A program made the position numbers and the translations under genes. A stretch of DNA of 64,000 nt from JAWVYT01 sp046483065 (GTDB lineage: Bacteria; Gemmatimonadota; Gemmatimonadetes; Longimicrobiales; RSA9): assembly GCA_046483065.1 (NCBI GenBank), contig JAWODW010000053.1, positions 89,444 to 153,443 of the forward strand, in the 5' to 3' direction. Under the pieces are notes generated by a model, which was not told where the DNA came from, did not search any database, and worked only from the letters and a program-made list of their open reading frames with translations. Positions 50,178 to 59,990 of this stretch are shown here, one piece after another; positions within the stretch are counted from its first letter, which is position 1, and the number at the start of each line of letters is the position of its first letter.

Positions 50178-51779
50178 TCAGCGGCAGCGGTCGGCGATGG
50201 CCCGGAGCTCGGGGAGGGCTGCCTCGACGCGGTCGTGGGCGTCGGCGGCGGCGGCGTTCCATCGGCGCCAGTCACGGCTCACCTCGGTCACGGCCTCGGG
50301 TCCCCAGCGGCGGATCAGCGATCCGGCCAGGGCGCAGCGGTCGTCGGGCGCCATGGCGACGGACTCGTCGAGGACGGCGGGCACGATCTCCGGGGCGGCG
50401 TCGGCGCTGAGGCTCGCGAGGTAGGTGGCGTCGACCGCGGTCCCGGCGTCGACGGCGCGGTCGATGTTGGTCCGGGCCACGGCTGCGTCGGGGTTGGCGA
50501 GGGTGAGCAGGGCCACGGTCAGGAGCCCGGCCAGGAGGGTGCCGGCGGCGAAGGGACGCGGGCGGTCGCGGAGGACCGTCGCGGCGAACAGGAGGAGGGT
50601 GACGGCGATCCAGGCCATGACCGCGGCGGCGAAGAAGCGCGCATCGGTCAACCCGAAGGCGTCCACGTAGAGCCGGAGCCGGAGCCCGGCGGAGGCGATG
50701 ATGATCATGACGAGGGCCACCAGGACGCCGGCCAGGATCCGGAACAGTCGGCGCCCGGCGTCGTCGGCGTGGTCGGTGGTGGCGTTGGCCGCCAGGAGGA
50801 GCACGGTGACGAGTCCGGCCACGGCCACGAGCTCGAAGAAGCCGCGTCGCGCATAGTCGGCCACAGTCAGTCCGCTCACGCCCTCGATGGCCGATGCGCC
50901 GCCGAAGAGGTAGGAGAACTGGATGGCGACGAACGCGGCGAACAGCGCCGTCACCAGGGCCAGCGCGGTGGTGGTCTCGGTGCCCAGCTTCGGCGGCCGG
51001 AATCCGGTCAGCGGGTTCTCCCGTGGGCCGGGGAAGAGTCCGGTGAGGAGCCCGACGCCCACCCACCCGAAGAAGCCGATCAGGAAGAGGTGGGCCGGGA
51101 GCGCCTCGATGTCCGGGGCCACGAAGTCGATGGCCCGCTCGAAGGCCGGATCGGCGGAGGCGAACAGCGCGCCGAAGACCAGGACCGGCGGGATGGCCAG
51201 GAGCACGCCCCGTCCCACCGCCACCGCCCGGTCGCTGCCGAACCCGGCGGGCGCCCGGGGCCGGACCAGCAGCCGGAAGGCGCCGGTCACCGCGTGCCAC
51301 GGCACCAGCGCCAGCCCCCGGACGTGGTCCACTACCCGGCCCTCGCCGAGTCGGATCCCCCGGGCCGCCAGCAGCGCACCCGAGGCCGCCACCACTGCCG
51401 TGCCCAGGTAGAGCAGGTTCAGCACCGGCGAGGCGCGCCAGACCGTTCCGGCCACGGCCACGACGGCCACCACCGACCAGCCGGTCACCGCCCCGGACCA
51501 CGGCCACCGCTGCCGCCGGGCCAGGACCACCGCCGCGCCGCCCAGCAGCGCCATCCAGAGGGTGAAGCCGAATCCGAGCGGCCCCAGCCACAGCAGCCGG
51601 TCGGCGGCCAGCCCGAGAAGGAGGCCGATCCCGAGGAGGACGCCAGAGCCGGGGAGCTGGCCGGAGCCGGGGAGCTGGCCGGAGCCGGGGAGCTGGCCGG
51701 AGCCGGGGACGTGGCCGGAGCCGGGGGCCGGCGCCTCGGCGGTTCCGGACTCTATGGAACGTTCGCTCATTGTATCCAT
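50178..51779 (-). CDS. DUF4173 (DUF4153-like) polytopic membrane protein
   Basis: A 533-residue integral membrane protein with about 11-12 helices. The central part (VGRGVLLAIPPVLVFGALFASADPAFERAID, then VADYARRGFFELVAVAGLVTVLLLAANATT) matches the DUF4173 pattern; function unknown. The C-terminal 110 residues are soluble and helical (TYLASLSADAAPEIVPAVL). Near the N-terminus four copies of a PGSGQL hexapeptide arise from an 18-base tandem repeat. The start may be either Met (51779 or 51770). It lies 10 bases after uppS, forming an operon with it. Confidence 0.82.
   Translation of the reverse strand: MDTMSERSIESGTAEAPAPGSGHVPGSGQLPGSGQLPGSGQLPGSGVLLGIGLLLGLAADRLLWLGPLGFGFTLWMALLGGAAVVLARRQRWPWSGAVTGWSVVAVVAVAGTVWRASPVLNLLYLGTAVVAASGALLAARGIRLGEGRVVDHVRGLALVPWHAVTGAFRLLVRPRAPAGFGSDRAVAVGRGVLLAIPPVLVFGALFASADPAFERAIDFVAPDIEALPAHLFLIGFFGWVGVGLLTGLFPGPRENPLTGFRPPKLGTETTTALALVTALFAAFVAIQFSYLFGGASAIEGVSGLTVADYARRGFFELVAVAGLVTVLLLAANATTDHADDAGRRLFRILAGVLVALVMIIIASAGLRLRLYVDAFGLTDARFFAAAVMAWIAVTLLLFAATVLRDRPRPFAAGTLLAGLLTVALLTLANPDAAVARTNIDRAVDAGTAVDATYLASLSADAAPEIVPAVLDESVAMAPDDRCALAGSLIRRWGPEAVTEVSRDWRRWNAAAADAHDRVEAALPELRAIADRCR
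51646..51717. repeat. 18-bp coding minisatellite in the DUF4173 gene
   Basis: Four in-frame copies of GAGCCGGGGAGCTGGCCG (51646-51663, 51664-51681, 51682-51699 and a variant at 51700-51717), encoding the PGSGQL/PGSGHV linker on the minus strand. Whole-codon units keep the frame when copy number changes. Confidence 0.85.
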
Positions 51780-51789
51780 CCCGCGGCGG

Positions 51790-52530
51790 TCAGACCGCCT
51801 CTTTCAGGACTCGCCCGAACCGCCGCTCCCGGCGGTTGAACTCCGCCAGCGCCTCCGCCAGCTCCCCCGGCCCGAAGTCGGGCCAGAGCACCGGCGTGAA
51901 GTACAGCTCCGCGTACGCGCACTCCCACAGCATGAAGTCGCTCAGCCGCTGCTCGCCGCCCGTACGGATCAGCAGGTCCACGTCCCTCGCCGGGCCGTTG
52001 CACCCCACGGCCTCGCCGAGGAGCGCGCGGAAGCGGTCGCGGCAGAGCGACGGGGCGGGGTCCGCGGCCCCGTCGCATTCGGCCCGGAGCGCGCGCTCGG
52101 CGGCCCGGACGATGGCGTCGCGGGCCGAGTAGTCCACGGCCAGCCGGAGCGTCATCTCGCGGCCGTGTGCGGTGGCGGACTCCGTCGCCTCGATGCGCTC
52201 CACGAGCGACTTCGACAGGCGGTCGCGGCGGCCCACCACCCGCATGCGGATCCCGTTCTCGATGCAGCGGGGCGTCTCCTCCTCCAGGTACTCGTGGAAG
52301 AGGGCCATGAGGGCGTCGACCTCGTCGGTGGGGCGCAGCCAGTTGTCCGACGAGAAGGCGTAGAGCGTCAGCCAGCCGATCCTGTGCTCCGAGTCGGCCG
52401 CCGCCTCCACCACCGCCCGGGCGGCCTGGGCGCCGGCGGCGTGGCCGGCGGGGCGAGGCATGCCGCGGCGCTGGGCCCAGCGGCCGTTCCCGTCCATGAT
52501 GATGCCCACGTGGAGTCCGTTGTCAGTCAT
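51790..52530 (-). CDS. uppS: Isoprenyl transferase (undecaprenyl diphosphate synthase)
   Basis: Makes the C55 lipid carrier for cell-wall synthesis by cis-condensation of isopentenyl diphosphate. 246 residues, normal size. HVGIIMDGNGRWAQRRGMPR holds the catalytic Asp and the diphosphate-binding Arg; LTLYAFSSDNWLRP and DLLIRTGGEQRLSDFMLWECAYAEL complete the family signature. ATG 52530 follows AAAGAGC. Usual neighbours cdsA and dxr are not adjacent; it is instead followed by the DUF4173 gene. Confidence 0.96.
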   Translation of the reverse strand: MTDNGLHVGIIMDGNGRWAQRRGMPRPAGHAAGAQAARAVVEAAADSEHRIGWLTLYAFSSDNWLRPTDEVDALMALFHEYLEEETPRCIENGIRMRVVGRRDRLSKSLVERIEATESATAHGREMTLRLAVDYSARDAIVRAAERALRAECDGAADPAPSLCRDRFRALLGEAVGCNGPARDVDLLIRTGGEQRLSDFMLWECAYAELYFTPVLWPDFGPGELAEALAEFNRRERRFGRVLKEAV

Positions 52531-52610
52531 AAGCTCTTTGTTTCGCAAAGTCCGTAGGAAGGACGCGTCGGGCGGTCGGGGCGTCACACCCCGGCCGGCG
52601 GCCGGGAGGG

Positions 52611-52988
52611 CTACTCCCGGACGGCCCGGATCAGCGCTTCCATGTGTTCCAGGTAGTCTTCCAGGGCGGCTCGTCCGTCGGGGGTGAGCCGGTACTCGGT
52701 GCGGGGGATCCGGTCCTGGTAGCCCTTCTCGCACAGCAGGTAGCCCGCGTCCTCGAGCTTGCGGGCGTGGGCGCTGAGGTTGCCGTCGGTGACGTGGAGG
52801 AGCGCTTTCAGGTCGTTGAAGCTGAGCGTCTCGTTGACCGCCAGCGCGCTGACGATCCCGAGGCGGACCCGCTCGTGGATGAGCCGGTCCAGGTCCCGGG
52901 ACTCGGCCAGCCCCTCGACGCCGAGGAGCCCCGCCGGGAGCCCGGGCACCGTCGTCGTCTCCTCTTCCTGCTTCTTCGCCTCAGCCAC
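52611..52988 (-). CDS. Winged-helix transcriptional regulator (HTH_34/MarR-like)
   Basis: A 125-residue DNA-binding protein. After a low-complexity N-terminus, the domain begins LIHERVRLGIVSALAVNETL, with the recognition part FNDLKALLHVTDGNLSAHARKLEDAGYL and wing KGYQDRIPRTEYRLTPDGRAAL. This HTH_34 type usually regulates a neighbouring membrane protein. The GTG at 52988 overlaps the end of the membrane-protein gene and follows GGAGG, so translation is coupled to it. It probably controls the pair; binding sites are not identified. Confidence 0.88.
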   Translation of the reverse strand: MAEAKKQEEETTTVPGLPAGLLGVEGLAESRDLDRLIHERVRLGIVSALAVNETLSFNDLKALLHVTDGNLSAHARKLEDAGYLLCEKGYQDRIPRTEYRLTPDGRAALEDYLEHMEALIRAVRE

Positions 52989-53643
52989 CGTACCGCCTCC
53001 AGATGATCCCACCGAAGACCACGTGCAGCCCGCCGAGGCCCAGCGCCAGCAGCAGGTCTCCGTCCGCCGGCGTCAGCAGCGCCACCGCCGACAGCGCGAT
53101 GAACGACGCGCCCATGAGCGGGATTACCCGCACGCTGTACGCGCCGCCCGTCATGACGCCCGTGCCGTAGAGCCCCAGCCAGATGCCCGGGATCAGCCCG
53201 TAGTCGCCCGCCAGATACGCCGCCGCCGTCAGCAGCCCGCCCACCACCATCGGCGGCGCGAACGCCAGCAGCAGCTTCCGCCCGGCGTAGCTCCGCATCC
53301 GCTCGCCCTGGGCGTGGGCCTTCCGGGCGCTCATCCCCACCGCGATCACTCCGGCGACGATGAGCTCCACCATCCACACCACGAGCCACCCCGCCGGCGA
53401 GCCCTGCAGCGACGCCAGCCACGCCGCCGCCACCGCCGTGAGCCCGATGAGGACGTAGCCCACGCCGCTGATGGCCGTGAACGACGTCGCCCGCTCCATG
53501 GTCTCCCGGATGTAGCGGAGGTCGTCCGCCGCCCGCTCGTGCAGCGCCACGTGGTTGTCGGCGCCGGCCCGCCCGCGTTCGGGCTTCCGAGCGCTCGATG
53601 GCGCGTCCGGTGTCCCGGGTGTCTTCGGCTGGCTCTTTCCCAT
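52981..53643 (-). CDS. Six-helix membrane protein coupled to a winged-helix regulator
   Basis: A 220-residue protein: a soluble charged N-terminus (about 1-50) with DDLRYIRETMERATSFTAI, then about six helices beginning VGYVLIGLTAVAAAWLASL and ending LLLALGLGGLHVVFGGIIW. I do not know the function. It overlaps the regulator gene by 8 bases; the pairing of this membrane type with an HTH_34 regulator is familiar in related genomes, suggesting a sensor or effector of the same unit. Confidence 0.75.
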   Translation of the reverse strand: MGKSQPKTPGTPDAPSSARKPERGRAGADNHVALHERAADDLRYIRETMERATSFTAISGVGYVLIGLTAVAAAWLASLQGSPAGWLVVWMVELIVAGVIAVGMSARKAHAQGERMRSYAGRKLLLAFAPPMVVGGLLTAAAYLAGDYGLIPGIWLGLYGTGVMTGGAYSVRVIPLMGASFIALSAVALLTPADGDLLLALGLGGLHVVFGGIIWRRYGG

Positions 53644-53791
53644 GCGGGATCCTGGGGAAGGCTTGTGGTCTTGTCAAGTACTTTGCGCCCCAAAGCCAAG
53701 CCGCAGTGCGGACCGGGGCGCGGCCGGACGGGAGCCGGCATAAATGTTCAGCATGTGCTCGCGTCACTCCCCCTACCGTGAAAGGAGCACC

Positions 53792-54226
53792 ATGGACGTC
53801 TCCGTGCGCGGGATCCTGCGCTATCTCGGTATCGGCCTCCTGGCCATCGTGGGCCTGGCCGTCCTGGCCGTCGGCACAGTGGCATGGGTCGGCGGCAGCC
53901 GGCTGGCGGAAGCCCACGAAGTCCCTACCCACGCCATCGAGGTGGCCACGGACTCCGCGACCATCGCCGAGGGCGAGCGGCTCGCCCGGTACTGGGGCTG
54001 CACCGGCTGCCACGCCCGGGACGCCGGCGGCCAGGTGTTCTTCGAGATGCCGTTCGGCGACCGCATCGTGGCGCCCAACCTCACGCGGATCGTACGGGAG
54101 TACTCGGTGCCCGAGCTGGAGCGCGCCATCCGCCCTGGCCCTGGGCCGCTACCTGGCCCACACCGTGTGTCCACCGCCAGTCCCCCAGTCTCGAATCAGC
54201 GACGCCACCTGCGGCTTTCGCGATGA
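53792..54226 (+). pseudogene. Decayed diheme cytochrome c gene
   Basis: Starts well: AAAGGAGCACC, then ATG 53792, one membrane anchor (ILRYLGIGLLAIVGLAVLAVG) and a heme site GCTGCHA within ARYWGCTGCHARDAGGQVF. After PELERAIRP (about residue 115) the reading turns to low-complexity Pro-rich sequence and stops at 54226. In another frame at about 54137 the codons read LALGRYLAHTVC, which looks like the start of a second heme domain (RYLxxTVCxxCH), but no CH follows. I infer internal deletions that joined and destroyed the two domains. Convergent with the S9 peptidase gene. Confidence 0.6.
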
Positions 54227-54304
54227 ACCCGGACTCCACCGGCCCGCCCCCAGTCACCGCACCCGCAAAGATGGTGGCCCCATCGAGGACATCACGGGCC
54301 AGCT

Positions 54305-56404
54305 TCAGCCTGCCTCGTCCGCGTCGTCAGGCGCGGTGGACTCGCCGTCGGGCCGCTCGGGCGCTTCCCACTCGGCGTTCCCGCGGACGTACTGCTCGAA
54401 CCAGCGGAGTTCCTCGACCAGGCGGGTGCGGTGGTGGCGCGGCTCCCGGATCCCGTGGCCCTCGCGGGGGAAGAGGATGAAGCGGTTGGGTACGTCGAAG
54501 TGCCGGAGCGCGGCGTGGAAGTTCATGGACTGGCCGGGTGTGTCGGTATTGTCGCGCTCGCCGTGGAAGAGGATGGTGGGGGTGGCGACCTGGTCGGCGT
54601 GGGTGTAGGCGCTCCGTCCCATCCACATGGCGCGGTTGCTCCACGGGTCGCCGCCGAGGTACCAGAGGGAGACGTCGTAGTTGAAGCCGACGCCGAACTC
54701 GCTGGGCCAGTCGCTGACCATGGCGCCGAGGGAGGCGGCAGCGAAGCGGTCGGTCTGGGTGATGGTCCACCCGCCGAGGATCCCGCCATAGCTCCAGCCC
54801 TTCACGGCCAGGGAGTCGGGGTGTGCCACGTCCCGCCGGATGGCGAAGTCCACGCCGGTCATGACGTCGTCGAAGTCGCCGCCGCCGATGTCGTTCATGT
54901 TGCCGCGGAGCAGGGCATCGCCGTAGCCGGTGGAGCCCCGGACGTTGGGCTGGAGGACGGCGTACCCCTGAGCGGTCAGGATCTGGGCGTCACTGTCGAA
55001 CCCCCGGGTGAAGACGCCGGCCGGGCCGCCGTGGATCTCGAGGACGAACGACCCGGGCCGCTCCCGTCCTTCCGGCGGCAGCCAGAGGAGCCCCTCGATC
55101 TCGAGGCCGTCGGCGCTCTGCCAGCGGACCACCTCGGGCTCGGCCAGCGCCAGCGCCCGGATGTCGGCGCCCACGTCGGTCACCACCGTCCGCTCCATCC
55201 CCGGGCGGTAGCGGGCGGTGTAGACCTCGGACGGCGAGGCCGGGGAGTCGAAGGTGAAGGCGACGACGCTGTGGTCCTCCGACCAGCTGGCGCCGCCCAC
55301 CGTGCCCGGCCACTCCGTGATGGCCCGGACCCGCCCGCTCCGGAGGTCGAGGCGGTAGAAGTTGCTGACGGTCCGCTCGAGCGCCGTGAAGTCGAGGTAC
55401 CGGCCGTCGGGGGTGAACTCCCCGCCCCGGACGTCGAGCTTCGAGTCGGCCATGAGCTGCTCCACGGCGCCGCTCTCGACGTCCATGAGGTAGAGGTTCC
55501 CCTGGTCGAGCTCCCACGTCTCGAGGCTCGGCGCCCGGAAGAGGAGCCGCCCGTCGGGGTGCCACTGCAGCGACGACTCGGGCGCTTCGTTGTCGGTAAG
55601 GACCGTGACCTCGGCCACGGTCGTGTCGTCGAGGATCTCGAGCACGGCGATCTCGGAGCGGTACCCCGCGTTCCGATGGTTCTCCGTCCGGAAGGTGAAC
55701 GCCACGCGCCGGCCGTCGGGGTCCACGGCGAAGCTGCCGACCATCCGCTCGCCCCGGGTGATGGGCCGGGCGTCGGCGTCGTCGAAGTCCACGGGCACCC
55801 ACCACAGGTTCGAGTAGGAGCCCCGGGTCTGGCCGTTGGGCCCCTCGTTCACGAAGATGGCGTCGTCGCCGGCCTTCCGGGCCTTCTCCACGCTGTCGGG
55901 CACTTCGTCGGCGGCGACGAAGACCAGCCGGTCTGAGTCGGGCGTCCACTCGTAGCTCCGGACGCTCGTCGGGTGCTCCGTCAGCTGGCGCGCCTCGCCG
56001 CCGTCCGTGCGGATCAGCCAGAGCTGCCGCCCCTCGGCGTCGCTCTCGTCACCCGCGCCCCGGGCGAAGGCGATCCAGCGGCCGTCCGGCGACCACCGGG
56101 CCGAGCCGTCGCCCTCGTCGGCCGTGAACGGCCGGGCGTCGCTACCATCGGCGCGGGCCAGCCAGAGGCGGGTGTCGCGCTCGTTGTCTTCCCAGTCCAG
56201 CTCCGTGACGGTGTACAGCACGTGGCCGCCGTCGGGGCTCAGCTCCACGCTCCCCACCCGGGTCATGTCGATGGCGTGGTCCACGGTGAACCGGTCGGCG
56301 TCCCGGTCGGCGCCCTGGGCCGGGTCCTGCGCCGGGTCCTGGGCGAGGACCGGTGCGGTGGTGAGGGCGAGGAAAGTGAGGGCGGCGGGGACGACGCTGC
56401 GCAT
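54305..56404 (-). CDS. S9-family prolyl oligopeptidase-like peptidase, secreted
   Basis: A 699-residue exported serine peptidase. Signal peptide (VVPAALTFLALTTAPVLAQ), a seven-bladed propeller domain built from WSPDGRWIAF-like TolB/DPP-IV repeats (about 40-430), then the alpha/beta-hydrolase domain with FVLEIHGGPAG, nucleophile GWSYGG, Asp in GERDNTDTP and His in EGHGIRE. The triad is intact. Such enzymes cleave short, often proline-containing, peptides in the periplasm. ATG 56404 follows GGAGA. Divergent from the methyltransferase gene. Confidence 0.93.
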   Translation of the reverse strand: MRSVVPAALTFLALTTAPVLAQDPAQDPAQGADRDADRFTVDHAIDMTRVGSVELSPDGGHVLYTVTELDWEDNERDTRLWLARADGSDARPFTADEGDGSARWSPDGRWIAFARGAGDESDAEGRQLWLIRTDGGEARQLTEHPTSVRSYEWTPDSDRLVFVAADEVPDSVEKARKAGDDAIFVNEGPNGQTRGSYSNLWWVPVDFDDADARPITRGERMVGSFAVDPDGRRVAFTFRTENHRNAGYRSEIAVLEILDDTTVAEVTVLTDNEAPESSLQWHPDGRLLFRAPSLETWELDQGNLYLMDVESGAVEQLMADSKLDVRGGEFTPDGRYLDFTALERTVSNFYRLDLRSGRVRAITEWPGTVGGASWSEDHSVVAFTFDSPASPSEVYTARYRPGMERTVVTDVGADIRALALAEPEVVRWQSADGLEIEGLLWLPPEGRERPGSFVLEIHGGPAGVFTRGFDSDAQILTAQGYAVLQPNVRGSTGYGDALLRGNMNDIGGGDFDDVMTGVDFAIRRDVAHPDSLAVKGWSYGGILGGWTITQTDRFAAASLGAMVSDWPSEFGVGFNYDVSLWYLGGDPWSNRAMWMGRSAYTHADQVATPTILFHGERDNTDTPGQSMNFHAALRHFDVPNRFILFPREGHGIREPRHHRTRLVEELRWFEQYVRGNAEWEAPERPDGESTAPDDADEAG

Positions 56405-56493
56405 GGCGATCTCCGTATGCGTTCCGTGTGATGGGGCCGGGGGAAGAATCGGGGGTCGGGCCCCGGGATACAAGATGCGGCTATATTCATGAC

Positions 56494-57648
<1,155 letters not shown>

Positions 57649-57730
57649 CCCGCGCCGCCACCACACAAAACGACGGCCCCGCAGCTCTCGCCACGGGACC
57701 GCCGCCCTGCCGGACCGAACAGGCCCCCTG

Positions 57731-58228
57731 CTAGAAGGCTGCCCGTGCCCGCCGGATCAGGTTCCTGCCGCAGTCGCGCGTGATCTGCAGCGTGGTGCCG
57801 AAGATCCCGAGCCCGGCCACCGCGGCCACGGCGGAGCCGCCCACGGCCATCGTCTTCCCGGCGTAGAGACCGATCACCGCCATGGCGATCCAGCCGGCCA
57901 GCATGGCGCCGATCAGCGCCGCCGGCACCGCGAAGAGGAGCCCCTTCAGCGCACTCCGGACCGCGGCATCGAAGCTCCGGCCGTCCTCACGACCGAGGAT
58001 CCCGAACACGAGGCTCGCCACCAGCCCGACCACCGCGCCGGCGATGAAGAGGCCGAGGCTCGTCAGCAGCAGCGCGTTCCCGTTCATGCGGCCCGCCAGC
58101 GCCATGGCTCCCACGGCGTACCCACCGAGGAGCAGCCCGGTGCTGACCGTACCGCCGATCACCAGCTTCCCCGTGAGTCCGATCTCGCGGGTGACCGTCT
58201 TCTGGGTGCTCTCGGTGTATGCCTGCAT
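57731..58228 (-). CDS. Small four-helix membrane protein
   Basis: A 165-residue protein, mostly hydrophobic: LVIGGTVSTGLLLGGYAVGAMAL, LLLTSLGLFIAGAVVGLVASLVFG, LLFAVPAALIGAMLAGWIAMAVIG and GSAVAAVAGLGIFGTTL. The N-terminus is Thr/Gln-rich and polar. No family is recognised. A weak hairpin (GGCCCCG...CGGGACC) at 57686-57705 separates it from the convergent methyltransferase gene. Confidence 0.7.
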   Translation of the reverse strand: MQAYTESTQKTVTREIGLTGKLVIGGTVSTGLLLGGYAVGAMALAGRMNGNALLLTSLGLFIAGAVVGLVASLVFGILGREDGRSFDAAVRSALKGLLFAVPAALIGAMLAGWIAMAVIGLYAGKTMAVGGSAVAAVAGLGIFGTTLQITRDCGRNLIRRARAAF

Positions 58229-58384
58229 GGTTCTCTACCTTTCCATTTATGGGCCTTCTGTCTCTGTCCTTCACCCCTTTATAGGGGCACGGACGGTGCC
58301 AGACTCGGCAAAATCCCATAACTCTTTGCGCCGACGGTATTTAGGGGATTCATCACCGCCACCGCCACGCCCGGAAACGCCGAA

Positions 58385-58427
58385 ATCGCGCGGTATCGCG
58401 CGGTGGATGTGAGCGATATCGCGCGGT
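58385..58427. repeat. Three ATCGCGCGGT repeats
   Basis: The decamer ATCGCGCGGT occurs at 58385-58394, 58395-58404 and 58418-58427 in the region upstream of the membrane protein (minus strand) and of the FKBP gene. Such clustered direct repeats can be regulator sites; no regulator is identified. Confidence 0.6.
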
Positions 58428-58450
58428 GCGGGTGGTGGGCGCTTTTTAAC

Positions 58451-58570
58451 GGACCAGGTTTTACATTTTACGATTTGCGCCGCTGAAGCATGCGGGTGCC
58501 CGGTAGCGACATGCGGATCATGGTCGACATGCATCAAATTACACGAAATGTAAAAAGGGAAACCCGGTCC
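58451..58570. repeat. AT-rich palindromic element upstream of the FKBP gene
   Basis: TTTTACATTT (58459-58468) and its exact complement AAATGTAAAA (58546-58555) form the core of longer imperfect arms: GGACC at the left end pairs with GGTCC at the right (58451-58455, 58566-58570), and ATTTG pairs with CAAAT. The AT-rich arms stand out in this GC-rich genome. It is probably a small non-autonomous element or a long hairpin; together with the ATCGCGCGGT repeats it accounts for most of the 456-base gap. Confidence 0.55.
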
Positions 58571-58684
58571 GTTGGTCCGCCTGGCCCGGACCGCCCCGGG
58601 TCAGGGTGCGGCCCGGGGTGGCTCGACCCCCACCGATCGCTGTACTTTCACGAACACATGTCCCGACCAGCCGACCGGAGACCG

Positions 58685-59260
58685 ATGAGCACCCTGCGCC
58701 GCACCCTGACCTCGCGCTGCACCCTGACCCTGCGCCGCATGCTGACCCTGCTGCCGGCGTTCCTCCTGCTCCTCTTCACGGCCGCGTGCCAGGAGGAGGG
58801 CGAGGTGGACCAGTCGACGCTCCCGCCGGAGCGGCGGGTGGCGGAGGACTACCACGTGAGCCTGCGGGTGGACCTCACCGAGATGGAGCGACGGCCGAGC
58901 GGGTTGTACATCCAGGACGTGGTGGAAGGCGACGGGGCGCGGGCGGACTCGGGCGACGTGGTCACCGTCCATTACGTGGGCCGGCTGCCCAACGGGAACA
59001 CCTTCGACAGCAGCCGGGAGCACGACGAGCCCTTCGAGTTCGCCCTGGGCTACGGCCGCGTCATCCCCGGCTGGGACCAGGGCGTGGTGGGGATGAAGGT
59101 CGGGGGCCAGCGTCGCCTGGTGATCCCGCCCGGCATGGCCTATGGCGCCAGCGGCACCGGCCCGATCCCCGGCAACGCCACCCTGGTCTTCGACGTGGAG
59201 CTGCTGGACGTGGAGAACCGCGTGCCGGAGGGCGGCGAGGCGGCGGATTCCGCGGGGTGA
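58685..59260 (+). CDS. FKBP-type peptidyl-prolyl isomerase lipoprotein
   Basis: A 191-residue envelope lipoprotein with folding activity at X-Pro bonds. Signal MLTLLPAFLLLLFTAAC; a short linker; FKBP domain with DVVTVHYVGRLPNGNTFDSS, PFEFALGYGRVIPGWDQGV, GGQRRLVIPPGMAYG and NATLVFDVELLDV, complete including the Tyr, Phe, Asp, Val-Ile and Trp pocket residues. ATG 58685 follows GGAGACCG; an upstream ATG at 58658 would lengthen the n-region. The acidic tail follows the domain. Confidence 0.93.
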   Translation: MSTLRRTLTSRCTLTLRRMLTLLPAFLLLLFTAACQEEGEVDQSTLPPERRVAEDYHVSLRVDLTEMERRPSGLYIQDVVEGDGARADSGDVVTVHYVGRLPNGNTFDSSREHDEPFEFALGYGRVIPGWDQGVVGMKVGGQRRLVIPPGMAYGASGTGPIPGNATLVFDVELLDVENRVPEGGEAADSAG

Positions 59261-59431
59261 CCTCGGTCCCGCACTCCAGCGCGGTACACCGTTTGCAGTC
59301 CGTCAACCATTGATGGCCCGAAACGGAATTGACGGCGCGCGGCCCCGGGGGGTTGTTCTCCCGCCCAACGGGCGGATCGGGGCGCGCGCCCTGCCTCCGG
59401 GCACGGAGACATTCCACGCGGGGAGGCACGC

Positions 59432-59854
59432 ATGATCCCGAAGTCGCTGCGCTGGCTGTACGTCGTGAACTTGGCCCTCGCGGCCGCCCACCAGGTGGAG
59501 GCGACCCACTGGGGCGAGTGGGGGCTCCTGGGGATCCCCGTCGGGGTCCAGGGGTTCGTGGTCCTGACGTTCCTCATCTTCCTCTTCTTCCTCCACGGGC
59601 TGGTCCAGCTGGTCCGGGAGAACCGGGCCGGACTCTGGTACTCCGGTGTCCTGGCCGGCGGCGGGCTCCTCTCCACCGCGTGCCACGTCTATTTCCTGGC
59701 CCGGGGCGACGGCGGGTTCACCCACCCCGTAGCGCTCCTCGTCCTCGCCGGCGTGGGCGCCGTCTCGCTCGTCCAGGCCGTGGTCACCGTCCGGGCGCTC
59801 CCCGGCGCGCCGGACGAGCCGCAGGCGCCGGAGCCGGACTTCGTCCCCGAGTAA
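59432..59854 (+). CDS. DUF6713-like small membrane protein
   Basis: A 140-residue protein with four hydrophobic helices, starting LRWLYVVNLALAAAHQVEATHWGEWGLLGIP. The His-x-x-(x)-Ala-Thr-His-Trp pattern after helix 1 and the layout VGVQGFVVLTFLIFLFFLHG, GVLAGGGLLSTACHVYFLA, VALLVLAGVGAVSLVQAV fit DUF6713. Function unknown. ATG follows GGGAGGCACGC. It is the last ordinary gene before the recombinase and cassette region. Confidence 0.72.
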   Translation: MIPKSLRWLYVVNLALAAAHQVEATHWGEWGLLGIPVGVQGFVVLTFLIFLFFLHGLVQLVRENRAGLWYSGVLAGGGLLSTACHVYFLARGDGGFTHPVALLVLAGVGAVSLVQAVVTVRALPGAPDEPQAPEPDFVPE

Positions 59855-59990
59855 CCGCCCGGCGAACCGGCCCCCCGGGACCGAAGGGCACCGCCCGGGG
59901 CCGCGGGCGACCCGCCCCGGGGCCGCGCCCCGTCCGGGATCCGTCCCATCCCGCCATGGCCCTGCCCCGCTCCGGCAGCGATGGTCGGGC

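Noticed and set aside
51646..51717. Assembly artefact duplicating 18 bases in the DUF4173 gene
   Set aside because: Units keep the frame, and the last one differs from the others, so a natural minisatellite is more likely.
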